A DNA stretch of 64,000 nt from an uncultured Prevotella sp. (GCA_900543585.1 UQRP01000001.1:101175-165174), one strand, 5' to 3'. Shown: positions 41,641 to 51,277, numbered from the stretch's first letter. Notes: generated by a model not told the origin, from the sequence alone. Program-made: numbers and translations.

Positions 41641-42786
41641 ATGCAATTCTCAAAAGTCATAGGTCAGGAAGAGGCTAAGCAACGCTTGCGCCAGCTCTAC
41701 GATGAGCACCGTATTCCTCATGCACTCATGTTTACCGGACCTGAGGGTAGCGGGAAGATGGCGTTGGCGCTGGCTTTTGCGTCATTTCTGCTTGGTGAGC
41801 GATGGGACGGTATGTCGGTCCTTGAAAATAAGGCGTCCATAGCCAATGCCGAAGCCATGCTGTCTAACTGGCAACATCCTGACCTGCATTTCTCTTATCC
41901 TGTGATTAAGCCTAAGGGTGCGGGCAGCGACAGGAAGATTACGAGCGAGGACTTTGCCACGGAATGGAGGCAGCTGTTAGGCAATGGCCCCTATTTCAAC
42001 ATGGAGCAGTGGATGTCGCTGATGAATGCGGAAAACCAGCAGGCCTATATCTTTGAGGCTGAGAGCGACAGACTCATCAGGAAGCTTAACATCAAGTCGA
42101 GTCAGGGTGGATACAAGGTCAGCCTAATCTGGTTGCCTGAGCGCATGAACCTCACCAGTGCCAATAAGCTGCTGAAGCTGCTTGAGGAGCCCCCACAGCT
42201 GACTGTCTTCCTCCTTGTCAGCGAGCATCCGGAACAACTCCTGGAGACGATACGCAGTCGTGTGCAGCGATTCGACATTCATCGTATCAGCGATGACGAC
42301 ATACAGCAAGCGCTCGAAGAGAAGCGTGGCGTAGCTCCTGAAGACGCGAAGCGAGTGGCGAGGACAGCAGCCGGCAACTGGCAGATAGCCTTGCAGGAGC
42401 TCGATGCCAGCGATGAGAACAAACTTTTCCTCGACCTTTTCATCATGCTCATGCGTAAAGCGTATGTCAGAGATGTCAAAGGTCTGAAGGCTTGGACGGA
42501 GACAATAGCGGCTTTCGGACGAGAGCAGCAGAAGAGATTCATCTCTTATATGCTCAGAATGGTTCGTGAGAACTTCATGTACAACTTCCAGCAGCCTGAG
42601 CTCTGCTATATGACAAGGGAGGAGGAGAACTTTGCCACCCATTTCGCACGCTTCATCAATGAGCGCAATGTCTTGCTGCTGCAAGCACGCCTGCAACGCA
42701 TGATGCGCGAGATATCACAAAACGCCAATGGCAAGATACAATTCTTTGACTTCGCCTTGGAGGTGGTCATTTATTTGAGACAATAG
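41641..42786 (+). CDS. holB: DNA polymerase III delta'-like subunit
   Basis: Clamp-loader subunit, 381 residues. N terminus FSKVIGQEEAKQRLRQLYDE and HALMFTGPEGSGKMALALAF (a P-loop with Met in place of Ser/Thr after the Lys, in keeping with weak or absent ATPase in delta'). Later SLIWLPERMNLTSANKLLKLLEEPP is the family's sensor/SRC-type region. The zinc-binding Cys set of E. coli delta' is not visible. It heads the Bacteroidota cluster holB-ricT-gldH. Confidence 0.92.
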   Translation: MQFSKVIGQEEAKQRLRQLYDEHRIPHALMFTGPEGSGKMALALAFASFLLGERWDGMSVLENKASIANAEAMLSNWQHPDLHFSYPVIKPKGAGSDRKITSEDFATEWRQLLGNGPYFNMEQWMSLMNAENQQAYIFEAESDRLIRKLNIKSSQGGYKVSLIWLPERMNLTSANKLLKLLEEPPQLTVFLLVSEHPEQLLETIRSRVQRFDIHRISDDDIQQALEEKRGVAPEDAKRVARTAAGNWQIALQELDASDENKLFLDLFIMLMRKAYVRDVKGLKAWTETIAAFGREQQKRFISYMLRMVRENFMYNFQQPELCYMTREEENFATHFARFINERNVLLLQARLQRMMREISQNANGKIQFFDFALEVVIYLRQ

Positions 42787-42840
42787 TAAAGGGAAGCCGA
42801 CAGACATCGGTTGCCCATGATAATAAGATATATTAAATAC

Positions 42841-44010
42841 ATGAGAGACTATAAAATATGTACCGGCTGCAGCCGTGGCCTTTCCCACAGCGGTGTAGGA
42901 CGCCAGAACAAGCAGCTCAACACCTACGACTGGCTCGCTGATGTCCCCGGCAATGCTGAGTCGACGGACCTTGTCGAGGTACAGTTTAAGAATACCCGTA
43001 AGGGATATTACCACAACGTCAACAACATCGACTTGCAGAAAGGCGACATTGTGGCTGTGGAGGCAAGTCCCGGCCATGATATTGGTGTGGTGACGTTGAC
43101 AGGACGACTCGTAGGACTTCAAATCAAGAAAGCCAATATCAAGTCGCCGGACGACATTAAGCGCATCTACCGCATCGCCAAGCCCGTGGACATGGAGAAA
43201 TACAACGAGGCGAAGAGCCGCGAATATGATACCATGATTCAAAGCCGGCAGATAGCCAAGGGATTGGGCTTGCAGATGAAGATTGGCGATGTGGAATATC
43301 AGGGTGACGGCAATAAGGCTATTTTCTATTATATCGCCGATGAGCGTGTGGACTTCCGAAAGCTTATCAAGGTCCTTGCTGAGACCTTCCATGTGAGGAT
43401 TGAGATGAAGCAGATTGGTGCGCGCCAGGAGGCTGGTCGTATTGGAGGTACCGGCCCTTGCGGTCGTGAGCTCTGCTGTGCTACCTGGATGAAGAATTTC
43501 TCCAGTGTCTCTACCAATGCGGCCAGAATCCAGGACATCTCGCTGAATCCTCAGAAGCTCGCCGGTATGTGTGCAAAGCTCAAGTGCTGCCTCAACTACG
43601 AGGTTGACGACTATATAGAGGCAGGACGTAAACTTCCGCCCAAGGACGCAATCCTGATAACGCAAGACGGGGAATATCATTTCTTCAAAGCTGATATTCT
43701 GGCTGGACTCTGCACCTACTCCACCGACAAGAATCTCGGTGCCAATATGGAGGTGATAACAGCCAAGCGGGCTTTAGACATCATCGCGATGAACAAGCGT
43801 GGCGAGAAACCGCTGTCCTTACAACAGGATGACAAGCCCAAGGAGACAAAGAAACCGAACGATCTTTTGGCTGATGCCGACGTGAGCCGATTCGATAAAG
43901 CCAAAAAGAAGAAAAAGAAGAAGGCGAAGAATGGCAATAAGGCGAAAGACACTAAGCCTAAGCCGGAGACTGCTCCAAAGGAAGACACTGGGGCAAATAC
44001 GAATGAGTAA
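42841..44010 (+). CDS. ricT: RicT/YaaT-like PSP1-domain protein
   Basis: 389 residues from ATG 42841; ATG 42811 in frame is possible. PSP1 domain (about 60-200), with KICTGCSRG at the N terminus. Cysteines cluster in GPCGRELCCATWM and GMCAKLKCCLNYE, as in Bacillus RicT, whose RicAFT complex carries 4Fe-4S clusters and acts in RNA maturation with RNase Y. The last 60 residues are Lys-rich and low-complexity (AKKKKKKKAKNGNKAK). Between holB and gldH, a conserved Bacteroidota order. The function here is inferred from the family. Confidence 0.9.
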   Translation: MRDYKICTGCSRGLSHSGVGRQNKQLNTYDWLADVPGNAESTDLVEVQFKNTRKGYYHNVNNIDLQKGDIVAVEASPGHDIGVVTLTGRLVGLQIKKANIKSPDDIKRIYRIAKPVDMEKYNEAKSREYDTMIQSRQIAKGLGLQMKIGDVEYQGDGNKAIFYYIADERVDFRKLIKVLAETFHVRIEMKQIGARQEAGRIGGTGPCGRELCCATWMKNFSSVSTNAARIQDISLNPQKLAGMCAKLKCCLNYEVDDYIEAGRKLPPKDAILITQDGEYHFFKADILAGLCTYSTDKNLGANMEVITAKRALDIIAMNKRGEKPLSLQQDDKPKETKKPNDLLADADVSRFDKAKKKKKKKAKNGNKAKDTKPKPETAPKEDTGANTNE

Positions 44011-44022
44011 AGCATCAGAAAG

Positions 44023-44544
44023 ATGAAACGTCTGATATTCATTTTACCGATGGCATTGTCTATCCTTATGGGATGTAAAGACAATAAAGTCTATGACAGC
44101 TATGACCATACGCTGCTGACTGGTTGGGACCGGGCTGACGAACTCAGCTATGACGTCCCGCCAGTGAGAACAGCGGGAAGGTATGTGACGACGCTTGGCG
44201 TGCGTATCACGGATGACTATCCTTTCCAGTCGCTGACGCTTATCGTGGAGCAGAAAGTCTATCACAGACTAAACCCGGTTGTGAGTAAAAACAAGTTTGT
44301 GAAGCCCAAGGCAGTGAAAGCAAAGTTCAAGACAGACAGCTATACGGATACCATCAACTGCGTGCTTTTCGATACCAAGGGAAAGATAAAGGGGCATGGC
44401 ATCAATCACTACCAATACAGGTATCGCGTCTCTGAACTGCCGCTCAGCGCCAACGACTCCTTGCATGTTACCATACGCCACGACATGAGACGGGAAATCA
44501 TGCCCGGTGTCTCTGACATCGGCATCTCAGTGGCTAAGCAGTAA
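44023..44544 (+). CDS. gldH: Gliding motility lipoprotein GldH
   Basis: 173 residues. Lipobox ILMGCKD (Cys near residue 18). GldH-type sequence: VYDSYDHTLLTGWDRADELS, QSLTLIVEQKVYH, INHYQYRYRVSELPL. gldH is needed for gliding in Flavobacterium but is kept in many non-gliding Bacteroidota, here probably with an envelope role. Last gene of holB-ricT-gldH; ends before a perfect 27-bp inverted repeat. Confidence 0.93.
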   Translation: MKRLIFILPMALSILMGCKDNKVYDSYDHTLLTGWDRADELSYDVPPVRTAGRYVTTLGVRITDDYPFQSLTLIVEQKVYHRLNPVVSKNKFVKPKAVKAKFKTDSYTDTINCVLFDTKGKIKGHGINHYQYRYRVSELPLSANDSLHVTIRHDMRREIMPGVSDIGISVAKQ

Positions 44545-44682
44545 GTTTACGCTCCCAGAAATTATTTATGCCGGGTCAATCCCGACGGTTTTGCATTGCC
44601 TAAAATAATTTATTCCAATGAGTTATGAGCGCTCTTGGAAATATGCTCATGTATGTTAGCATGCCCATAAAGCGATAAAACG

Positions 44683-44766
44683 TAACAAATCACATTATCA
44701 CACTTTCGTGACGCATAGGTAAGGCCGGGATATCTGGCTACGAAAGTGTGATAATGTGATTTGTTA
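44683..44766. repeat. Perfect 27-bp inverted repeat
   Basis: The arms 44683-44709 and 44740-44766 are exact reverse complements (27 of 27), with a 30-nt loop. The left arm starts TAACAAATCACATTATCAC and ends CTTTCGT. It sits between the convergent gldH and rodA genes and could form a cruciform, an RNA hairpin that stops transcription from both sides, or a stabilised 3' end. A related single-arm sequence lies at 48114. Confidence 0.85.
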
Positions 44767-44786
44767 TATTTTCCGGACTGTCCGTC

Positions 44787-46262
44787 TTAGCTTCTCACCA
44801 AGTTTCTGCCTGCATCTATCCTTAGGAAGATGAAGAGCAAGATGGTGAAGCCCCATAGCGAGGAACCGCCATAGCTAAAGAAAGGTAGCGGGATACCGAT
44901 CACAGGCGTCAATCCCAGTACCATGCCTACGTTGATGAAGACATGGAAGAGGAAGATGCTTGCAACACTATATCCATAGACGCGCCCAAACTTGAAAGGT
45001 TGTCGCTCAGCGAGATGTATGAGGCGTAATATCAATGCTAAGAAAAGCAGCAGCACGCCTGCCGAACCGACAAATCCTTCCTCCTCTCCCACCGTGCAGA
45101 AGATGAAGTCGGTATCCTGCTCCGGAACGAATTTTAACTTTGTCTGCGTACCGTTCAGAAAGCCTTTTCCTCCCAAACCGCCTGAGCCGATGGCGATCTC
45201 ACTCTGATGGACATTGTATCCGGCACCTGCAAGGTCATCGTCGAGACCAAGCAGGACGTTGATGCGGACCCGCTGGTGCGGCTCAAGGACATCATTCAGC
45301 ACATAGTCGGCGCTATAGAAGAAGATGATACTTCCTATAGAGAAGAGAGCGATGAGTAGATAGTGGATGATACGGGTCGACAAGCCTTCATAGACAAGGA
45401 AACCAATGAGTACGGCGCAAACGATGGGCTGAACCCACACGATATCGAAAGGAATCACGAACTCCGAGAAGAGAAGTATCAGCAACGTCACGCCCACACA
45501 GAAGGCAGACAGACGCAGCGCTTGCAACCGGTTGCGCGCATAGACATAGACCATGCCTGAGGCAAACAGCTGCACGAGCAATAGGACAATGAATTTACCC
45601 ACTGAGGTCGGTGTATCCCATAAGAACACCTGCTCATATTTGATGCCCACGACGAAGTATACGACCATAGCAGCTCCCGTAAAGAGAATGCCCCCCGGCA
45701 TACCCTCGCGATAGAACATCAGGAAGAAAGCTAAGTAGACCAGTGCCGATCCCGTCTCACGCTGACAGACAATGAATACCATTGGTGTGAGGATGACGGC
45801 AGCGGCGGCTGCAAAATGCCTGGGTTGGCGCAAGTCAAAGCCGTAGGTGCTCATCAGCTTCGATACCGCCAAGGCCGTGGCAAACTTAGCGAACTCAGCT
45901 GGTTGTAAGCGTAAGGGGCCCAGAACGAGCCACGAGCGAGAGCCCTTAATCTCGTGAGGATTGAATATCGTCAAGAATAGCAATAGCAACAGCACTGCAT
46001 AGATGACATAAGCAAAGGTGTCGTAGAATCTGTCGTCAAGCATGATCAGCACGAAGCCCAATACGAGCGACGTACCAATCCAGACGATCTGCATACCTGA
46101 ACGAGTGGAGAGACTGAAGATGTCGGTCTCACCATAGGTATAGCTGGCTCCACAAACACTCATCCAGCCTAATACCAACAGTGCCATGTAGATGCCTATT
46201 GTCCACCAGTCCAGGCTTTTGAGCACGCTGGGCTGTCTCTGACTATCTTTCTGCGTCTCCAT
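44787..46262 (-). CDS. rodA: Rod shape-determining protein RodA
   Basis: SEDS-family peptidoglycan glycosyltransferase, 491 residues from ATG 46262 (an upstream ATG at 46295 in frame lies inside mrdA). About ten membrane helices. Typical blocks: SRSWLVLGPLRLQPAEFAKF, QRETGSALVYLAFFLMFYREG, and near the C terminus GVLLLFLALILRLI, GIPLPFFSYGGSSLWGF. The gene overlaps mrdA by 20 bp; the two products form the elongasome polymerase-transpeptidase pair. Confidence 0.95.
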   Translation of the reverse strand: METQKDSQRQPSVLKSLDWWTIGIYMALLVLGWMSVCGASYTYGETDIFSLSTRSGMQIVWIGTSLVLGFVLIMLDDRFYDTFAYVIYAVLLLLLFLTIFNPHEIKGSRSWLVLGPLRLQPAEFAKFATALAVSKLMSTYGFDLRQPRHFAAAAAVILTPMVFIVCQRETGSALVYLAFFLMFYREGMPGGILFTGAAMVVYFVVGIKYEQVFLWDTPTSVGKFIVLLLVQLFASGMVYVYARNRLQALRLSAFCVGVTLLILLFSEFVIPFDIVWVQPIVCAVLIGFLVYEGLSTRIIHYLLIALFSIGSIIFFYSADYVLNDVLEPHQRVRINVLLGLDDDLAGAGYNVHQSEIAIGSGGLGGKGFLNGTQTKLKFVPEQDTDFIFCTVGEEEGFVGSAGVLLLFLALILRLIHLAERQPFKFGRVYGYSVASIFLFHVFINVGMVLGLTPVIGIPLPFFSYGGSSLWGFTILLFIFLRIDAGRNLVRS

Positions 46263-48093
46263 AGGAAATTCTGCGTTTCTGCATCTCAGCGGCAAGATTC
46301 TGTCCTGCCTTGCTAAGCTTGCCTGTTATATATTGTTCCATCAGCACCTTGCCGATAGGTACACCATAGTCGGCGCCCCATCCACCATTCTCCACATAGA
46401 CAGCAATGGCTATCTTGGGATGGTCCATCGGTGCAAAGCCCATAAATACGGAGTGGTCATGCCCACGGTTCTGCGCTGTACCCGTCTTACCGCAAGCGGC
46501 GAAAGGCAGAGAACCCAACATGCGGCATGTGCCGCCCATAGCCGAAGAGCGCATACCGGCGACGATATAGTCATAGGCACGGCTTGAGGCTTTGGTATAA
46601 TGACGACGAGTGAACATCGTGTCGAGAGGGACACCCTGAATCTTCTTCACTACGTGGGGAACATAGTAGTAGCCTCTGTTGGCAATGGTAGCACCAAGGT
46701 TGGCAATCTGTAGCGGGGTGAGGTTGACCTCGCCCTGACCGATGCTGATACTGATAATCGTCAGTCCATTCCAAGAACCATGGTAAGCCTTGTCGTAGAA
46801 CTTGGCATTAGGAATCAGTCCTAGTTTCTCACCAGGCAGGTCTATGCCGAGTTTGTATCCGAAGCCCATAGAGACCATATAGTCGCGCCATGTATTCATC
46901 GCATCTTGCACTGTAGGATACTTCTGGCGGTTGCTCATCATATAAAAGAGTCCCCAGCAGAAGAAGGCGTTGCACGATGTACTGATAGCCGGCACAAGGG
47001 TCAGTGGTGACGGATGGCTGTGGCAGCCCACGTGTAAGCCCTTGTAATAGAAGCCTCTATGACAAGGGAATGGCGTCTGTGGCGTTATGATGCCCTCGGT
47101 GAGGAAGGTAAGACCCTGAGACGTCTTAAAGGTAGAGCCAGGAGGATACTGACCCATGATGGCACGGTTGAGCAGCGGCTTCCGATTGTCGTGGGTCAGG
47201 AACTTATGGTATTTGCTGCGATTCTTGCCTTCCAGGAGTCGCGGGTCATAGCTTGGAGATGACACCATACAGAGGATCTGTCCTGTAGAAGGCTCGATGG
47301 CCACGATGGCACCGATCTTGCCTTCCAACATCCGCTCACCAAGAGCCTGAAGCCGGACGTCAAGGCCCAAGGTCAGCTCCCGGCCTGGCACAGGCCGACG
47401 GTCGTATTTGCCATTCATATATCTGCCTTGCACACGTCCATGAGCATCGCGCAGAAGAATCTGCACGCCCTTCTCACCGCGGAGATATTTCTCATAGCTG
47501 CGCTCAACGCCCAATTTGCCAATATAGTCGCCGGGCTGGTAGTAATTGTCCTCGTCAATATCCGACTGTGAAACCTCGGCTACCTCGCCCAAGACATGCG
47601 CACCATAAGGATACTGATATTGCCGGACCGTACGCTTCTGGATGTAGAAACCTGGGAAGCGGAACATCTTCTCGCGGAAGACGGAGAAGTTCTTGTCATC
47701 AATCTGGCTCATAAAGAGCTGCTGCGTGAATCGGGAATAGCCAGGATTCTTTGAAGGGTCCTTGATGTCATTCATCCGCTTGATAAACCAGTCTTTGGTG
47801 ATACCTAAAGTCTGGCAGAAGTCAAGGGTATCAAGATGTCCGTGCTCCTCGTTCATGACAACCATGATATCATAAGAAGGCTGGTTGAAGACGAGAAGGC
47901 GCCCGTTACGGTCGCGGATGATACCACGGCTGGGGAACTCCACCTTCTTCAGGAAAGCGTTGGAGTCGGCACTTTTTCGATAGTCATCGCTCATCACCTG
48001 AAGAGCAAAAAGGCGGATTATATACAGGGTTACGATAATGACTGCTATACCGCTGATGACAAATCGTCTGTTATCAAGATTGAAATTCTTCAT
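46243..48093 (-). CDS. mrdA: Penicillin-binding protein 2
   Basis: Class B PBP (transpeptidase) of the elongasome, 616 residues. One N-terminal membrane anchor (FVISGIAVIIVTLYIIRLF), the dimerisation domain with GIIRDRNGRLL, and the transpeptidase domain with the active-site Ser in GSTFKTSQGL (near 322), SCN in ISTSCNAFF and KTG in CGKTGTAQNRG (near 536). It sits between mreD and rodA in the wall cluster. Confidence 0.95.
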   Translation of the reverse strand: MKNFNLDNRRFVISGIAVIIVTLYIIRLFALQVMSDDYRKSADSNAFLKKVEFPSRGIIRDRNGRLLVFNQPSYDIMVVMNEEHGHLDTLDFCQTLGITKDWFIKRMNDIKDPSKNPGYSRFTQQLFMSQIDDKNFSVFREKMFRFPGFYIQKRTVRQYQYPYGAHVLGEVAEVSQSDIDEDNYYQPGDYIGKLGVERSYEKYLRGEKGVQILLRDAHGRVQGRYMNGKYDRRPVPGRELTLGLDVRLQALGERMLEGKIGAIVAIEPSTGQILCMVSSPSYDPRLLEGKNRSKYHKFLTHDNRKPLLNRAIMGQYPPGSTFKTSQGLTFLTEGIITPQTPFPCHRGFYYKGLHVGCHSHPSPLTLVPAISTSCNAFFCWGLFYMMSNRQKYPTVQDAMNTWRDYMVSMGFGYKLGIDLPGEKLGLIPNAKFYDKAYHGSWNGLTIISISIGQGEVNLTPLQIANLGATIANRGYYYVPHVVKKIQGVPLDTMFTRRHYTKASSRAYDYIVAGMRSSAMGGTCRMLGSLPFAACGKTGTAQNRGHDHSVFMGFAPMDHPKIAIAVYVENGGWGADYGVPIGKVLMEQYITGKLSKAGQNLAAEMQKRRISYGDAER

Positions 48094-48113
48094 GAACCTT
48101 TATGCTCTGATTG

Positions 48114-48142
48114 AACAAATCACAAAATCACAATATCACACT
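48114..48142. repeat. Single-arm relative of the 27-bp inverted repeat
   Basis: A run AACAAATCACAAAATCACAA continuing to ATATCACACT, between mreD and mrdA. Compared with the arm at 44683 it has one extra copy of the 8-mer AAATCACA. No second arm is seen nearby, so it cannot form the same hairpin. Confidence 0.55.
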
Positions 48143-48150
48143 ATTGGTAT

Positions 48151-48651
48151 TCAGTCTTTACGCAAATTGTCGATAACAACCACCATGAAGAGTGTAAGGG
48201 TTGTACTTCCTACCACTGACAAGAACCACTTCCCGAAGTTGAAGAAAGTAAATGTCTCCATGGTGAAGAACGTCAGGCAATAAACGAAGATGAGTATCAG
48301 TGCATACAGTGTGTATTTGTTGATTCCGAGGGCAAAGATGCTTGGCTGTATGTTGTCGTCGTTGTCGCGCTGGATAAACAGTCTGAGGACATAAGGCTGT
48401 ATGACAGCAACCAATGTCATGGAGAAGGCTGCTACTCCGGGCGTGTTAGAAAAGATGTCTATAAAGAGTCCTAACAGGAAGCTCCACACCAGCGCCCCGT
48501 TACGGGAATAGTCGCGGGGGAAGCTAAGGACAAAATATACATATAATAAAGGTATTGCCACGCCAAAGAGATGGACATGGTTCAGTACAAGCACCTGTGC
48601 CAACAGAAGCCCAAAGAAAAGTAACAACCGTTTTAGAAAATCAATGCTCAT
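48151..48651 (-). CDS. mreD: Rod shape-determining protein MreD
   Basis: 166-residue hydrophobic protein with about five membrane helices (LFFGLLLAQVLVLNHVHLF to LSVVGSTTLTLFMVVVI). Low identity is typical of MreD; its place between mreC and mrdA makes the call. 37 bp after mreC, 57 bp before mrdA. Confidence 0.9.
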   Translation of the reverse strand: MSIDFLKRLLLFFGLLLAQVLVLNHVHLFGVAIPLLYVYFVLSFPRDYSRNGALVWSFLLGLFIDIFSNTPGVAAFSMTLVAVIQPYVLRLFIQRDNDDNIQPSIFALGINKYTLYALILIFVYCLTFFTMETFTFFNFGKWFLSVVGSTTLTLFMVVVIDNLRKD

Positions 48652-48688
48652 TCACCAATACCTATTAACTTGTTATTATCCATCATCT

Positions 48689-49570
48689 CTACTCTCCATT
48701 ATCCTGCTGATTCTTATCTGCTTTCAGCGAATCCTGGGCTGCGCGCAGTAAGTCAAGCCGTTCCTGGACAGGCGCATTGTCGACGACACAGACATCACGA
48801 AGCCGCGAGAAGTCAGTTGACAACTTTATCTGCAAGCGATAAGAAATACCGTCAACGGAATTGTACACATGGAGAATCTTTCCCACAAGGATGCCCGGGG
48901 GGAAGACAGACGAATAGCCACTTGTCTCCACCTCATCATACAGACGGAAGCGGGCATGGCGGGGCACATCCTCAACATAGGCTTTCTGGGAGTCGCCGCC
49001 AGTCCAGTGCAAATAGCCGAAATAGCCGCGGCCACGTATCTGACAGCTGATATTAGACTGTGCGTTGAGTACAGGTATGACGACAGAGTAGTGGCTGGCT
49101 GCCAGATAGACAATGCCCACGACACCATTGCCGCAGACTACACCCATATCTTTCCTCACACCGTCGCTCGTACCACGATTGATGGTGATAAGGTTGTCCG
49201 TGCGGGAGATAGAGTTGCTGACAACTTTTGCAGGGATGAGATGATAGTCCTTTAGCAAAGCGAGTTCATTACGATGCACCCATCCTGTGTCCTTGGTGGC
49301 CTCCGTGAGTTGACCAGACAGTTTGCTCACCTGCTGCTCAAGATACAGATTCCGCTGTGTGAGCTCCTGGTTGACTTTTCCCAACGAGAAGAAACTCTCT
49401 ATCTCAGCCTCTACGCTCAGGACCTTGCCCGCTACATAATTGGCTGAAGAAAACCACACGCTGCCCTGGTAGCTGTTGTATTGGAACAGCAATACCAGAC
49501 TGATAACCTCTAGAAGGACGAAGAGAAACCAGTGGTTGTAATTTCGTATAAACTCTACTAAGTTATGCAT
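48689..49570 (-). CDS. mreC: Rod shape-determining protein MreC
   Basis: 293 residues from ATG 49570 (an in-frame ATG at 49612 adds an unconserved leader). One membrane span (WFLFVLLEVISLVLLFQYN), a coiled coil (about 70-110, NQELTQRNLYLEQQVSKLSG), and the periplasmic beta-domain with NSISRTDNLITINRGTSDGV and GVVCGNGVVGIVYLAASHYS. Scaffolds the elongasome; encoded between mreB and mreD. Confidence 0.95.
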   Translation of the reverse strand: MHNLVEFIRNYNHWFLFVLLEVISLVLLFQYNSYQGSVWFSSANYVAGKVLSVEAEIESFFSLGKVNQELTQRNLYLEQQVSKLSGQLTEATKDTGWVHRNELALLKDYHLIPAKVVSNSISRTDNLITINRGTSDGVRKDMGVVCGNGVVGIVYLAASHYSVVIPVLNAQSNISCQIRGRGYFGYLHWTGGDSQKAYVEDVPRHARFRLYDEVETSGYSSVFPPGILVGKILHVYNSVDGISYRLQIKLSTDFSRLRDVCVVDNAPVQERLDLLRAAQDSLKADKNQQDNGE

Positions 49571-49639
49571 TGTCAGAAAGAAGTCCGGCACTCCGCTGAG
49601 ATGCTTATGCACGCACAGAGTACCGGACCCCTAAGTATT

Positions 49640-50662
49640 TTATCTCATTAAGAACGAGAAACGGTCAACATTCTTCAAGGCGATACCCGCACCCTTTGCC
49701 ACACTGTGGAGGGGATCCTCAGCGATATGGAAAGGAATGCTGATCTTGTCTTGCAAACGCTTGTCAAGGCCACGGAGAAGGGCGCCACCACCGGTGAGGT
49801 AGATGCCATTCTTCACAATGTCGGCATAGAGCTCTGGCGGTGTGGCCTCAAGGGCTGAGAGCACGGCATTCTCTATCTTTGCCACTGTCTTGTCGAGGCA
49901 GTGAGCTATCTCCTGATAGCAGACAGGAACTTCCATCGGCAGAGCTGTGATGCGGTTAGGACCATGAACGATATAGTCCTCGGGAGCCTCGTCGCCAAGG
50001 TCGGTAAGGGCAGAACCCACATGAATCTTGATGCGCTCGGCCATACGCTCTGAGACCTTCACATTGTGCTGGCGGCTCATATACTCCTGAATATCAGCTG
50101 TGAGGTCGTCACCGGCGATACGGATAGAGTTGTTGCTCACGATACCACCCAGCGAGATAACGGCAATCTCCGTAGAGCCACCGCCGATGTCGACAATCAT
50201 ATTGCCCTCCGGGGCCTCTACGTCAATACCGATACCGATGGCCGCAGCCATAGGCTCGAAGATAAGGTAGACATCACGACCGTCAGCATGCTCGGCTGAA
50301 TCGCGGACAGCACGAAGCTCCACCTCGGTAGAGCCTGACGGCACACCGATGACCATGCGCAACGACGGGGAGAACAGACGGCTACCAGTATGAACCATCT
50401 TAATGAGGCCGCGCATCATCTGCTCGCAGGCTGTGAAGTCGGCGATGACACCATCACGCAACGGACGGATTGTACGGATGTTGTCATGGGTCTTCTCGTA
50501 CATCATCTTTGCCTTCTCACCCACGGCAATCATCTTGCCGGTGCGGCGGTCAAGGGCAACGACTGACGGCTCGTCAACAACAATCTTGTCATCACTGATA
50601 ATGATGGTGTTGGCAGTGCCAAGATCCATTGCTATCTCTTGAATGAATGAAAACATTCCCAT
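49640..50662 (-). CDS. mreB: Rod shape-determining protein MreB
   Basis: Bacterial actin, 340 residues, complete. Nucleotide-binding blocks: IAMDLGTANTIIIS, MIVDIGGGSTEIAVISLGGI, IYLTGGGALLRGLDKRL. Organises peptidoglycan insertion along the cell side. Starts 18 bp after the purH-type gene. Confidence 0.97.
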   Translation of the reverse strand: MGMFSFIQEIAMDLGTANTIIISDDKIVVDEPSVVALDRRTGKMIAVGEKAKMMYEKTHDNIRTIRPLRDGVIADFTACEQMMRGLIKMVHTGSRLFSPSLRMVIGVPSGSTEVELRAVRDSAEHADGRDVYLIFEPMAAAIGIGIDVEAPEGNMIVDIGGGSTEIAVISLGGIVSNNSIRIAGDDLTADIQEYMSRQHNVKVSERMAERIKIHVGSALTDLGDEAPEDYIVHGPNRITALPMEVPVCYQEIAHCLDKTVAKIENAVLSALEATPPELYADIVKNGIYLTGGGALLRGLDKRLQDKISIPFHIAEDPLHSVAKGAGIALKNVDRFSFLMR

Positions 50663-50680
50663 AATTTCTTTTTGGTCTTA

Positions 50681-51277
50681 TTAAAATTGTGCAAACCACT
50701 CGTGGATTGCGGTATCGTAATGACTGCTCACGCCAAAGGCTCTCTCAGCCAGCATGCGGCGGTCTTCAATGTCTGTCTCGGCGCCCTTTCTGTTGAGCAA
50801 CTCTAAAAGGACGGGATACTCTGCCTTGCTCGGAATGATAACCACGTCCTTGAAGTTCTTTGCTCCAGCACGGATCAGAGAGATACCGCCGATGTCTATC
50901 TTCTCGATGATGTCCTGCTCCGAAGCACCGCTGGCCACTGTCTGCTCAAAGGGATAGAGGTCTACGATGACGAGGTCGATAGCCGGAATATCATATTCCT
51001 TCATCTGCTCCTGGTCACCGGCGTTATCACGGCGCGCCAGAATACCGCCGAATATCTTTGGATGGAGAGTCTTCACACGACCGCCGAGGATAGAGGGATA
51101 TGTTGTCACATCCTCAACCTTCTCGCAGTCATAGCCCAAACTCTCGATAAATTTCTGTGTACCACCTGTGCTAAGGAACTTCACACCTTCCTCGTTCAGT
51201 TTCTTAAGGAGATCCTCCAGTCCGTCCTTATGGAAGACGGAGATCAGAGCTGTCTTGATTTGTCTTGTTTCAGCCAT
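50681..51277 (-). CDS. purH: IMP cyclohydrolase domain of PurH, stand-alone
   Basis: 198 residues against about 510 for bifunctional PurH. Only the MGS-like IMP cyclohydrolase domain is present: IKTALISVFHKDGLEDLL, LSTGGTQKFIESLG, SILGGRVKTLHPKIFGGIL, EKIDIGGISLIRAGAKN. It ends naturally after SSHYDTAIHEWFAQF, where the AICAR transformylase domain normally begins, and mreB follows 18 bp later with no remnant in between. The cyclohydrolase step (FAICAR to IMP) should work; the formyl transfer must be done by another protein. purH in front of mreB is a common Bacteroidota order. Promoter box at 51339-51346 heads the whole purH-mreBCD-mrdA-rodA run. Confidence 0.9.
   Translation of the reverse strand: MAETRQIKTALISVFHKDGLEDLLKKLNEEGVKFLSTGGTQKFIESLGYDCEKVEDVTTYPSILGGRVKTLHPKIFGGILARRDNAGDQEQMKEYDIPAIDLVIVDLYPFEQTVASGASEQDIIEKIDIGGISLIRAGAKNFKDVVIIPSKAEYPVLLELLNRKGAETDIEDRRMLAERAFGVSSHYDTAIHEWFAQF

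Noticed and set aside
44683..44766. Insertion sequence ends
   Set aside because: No transposase lies between or near the 27-bp arms; only 30 bp separate them.
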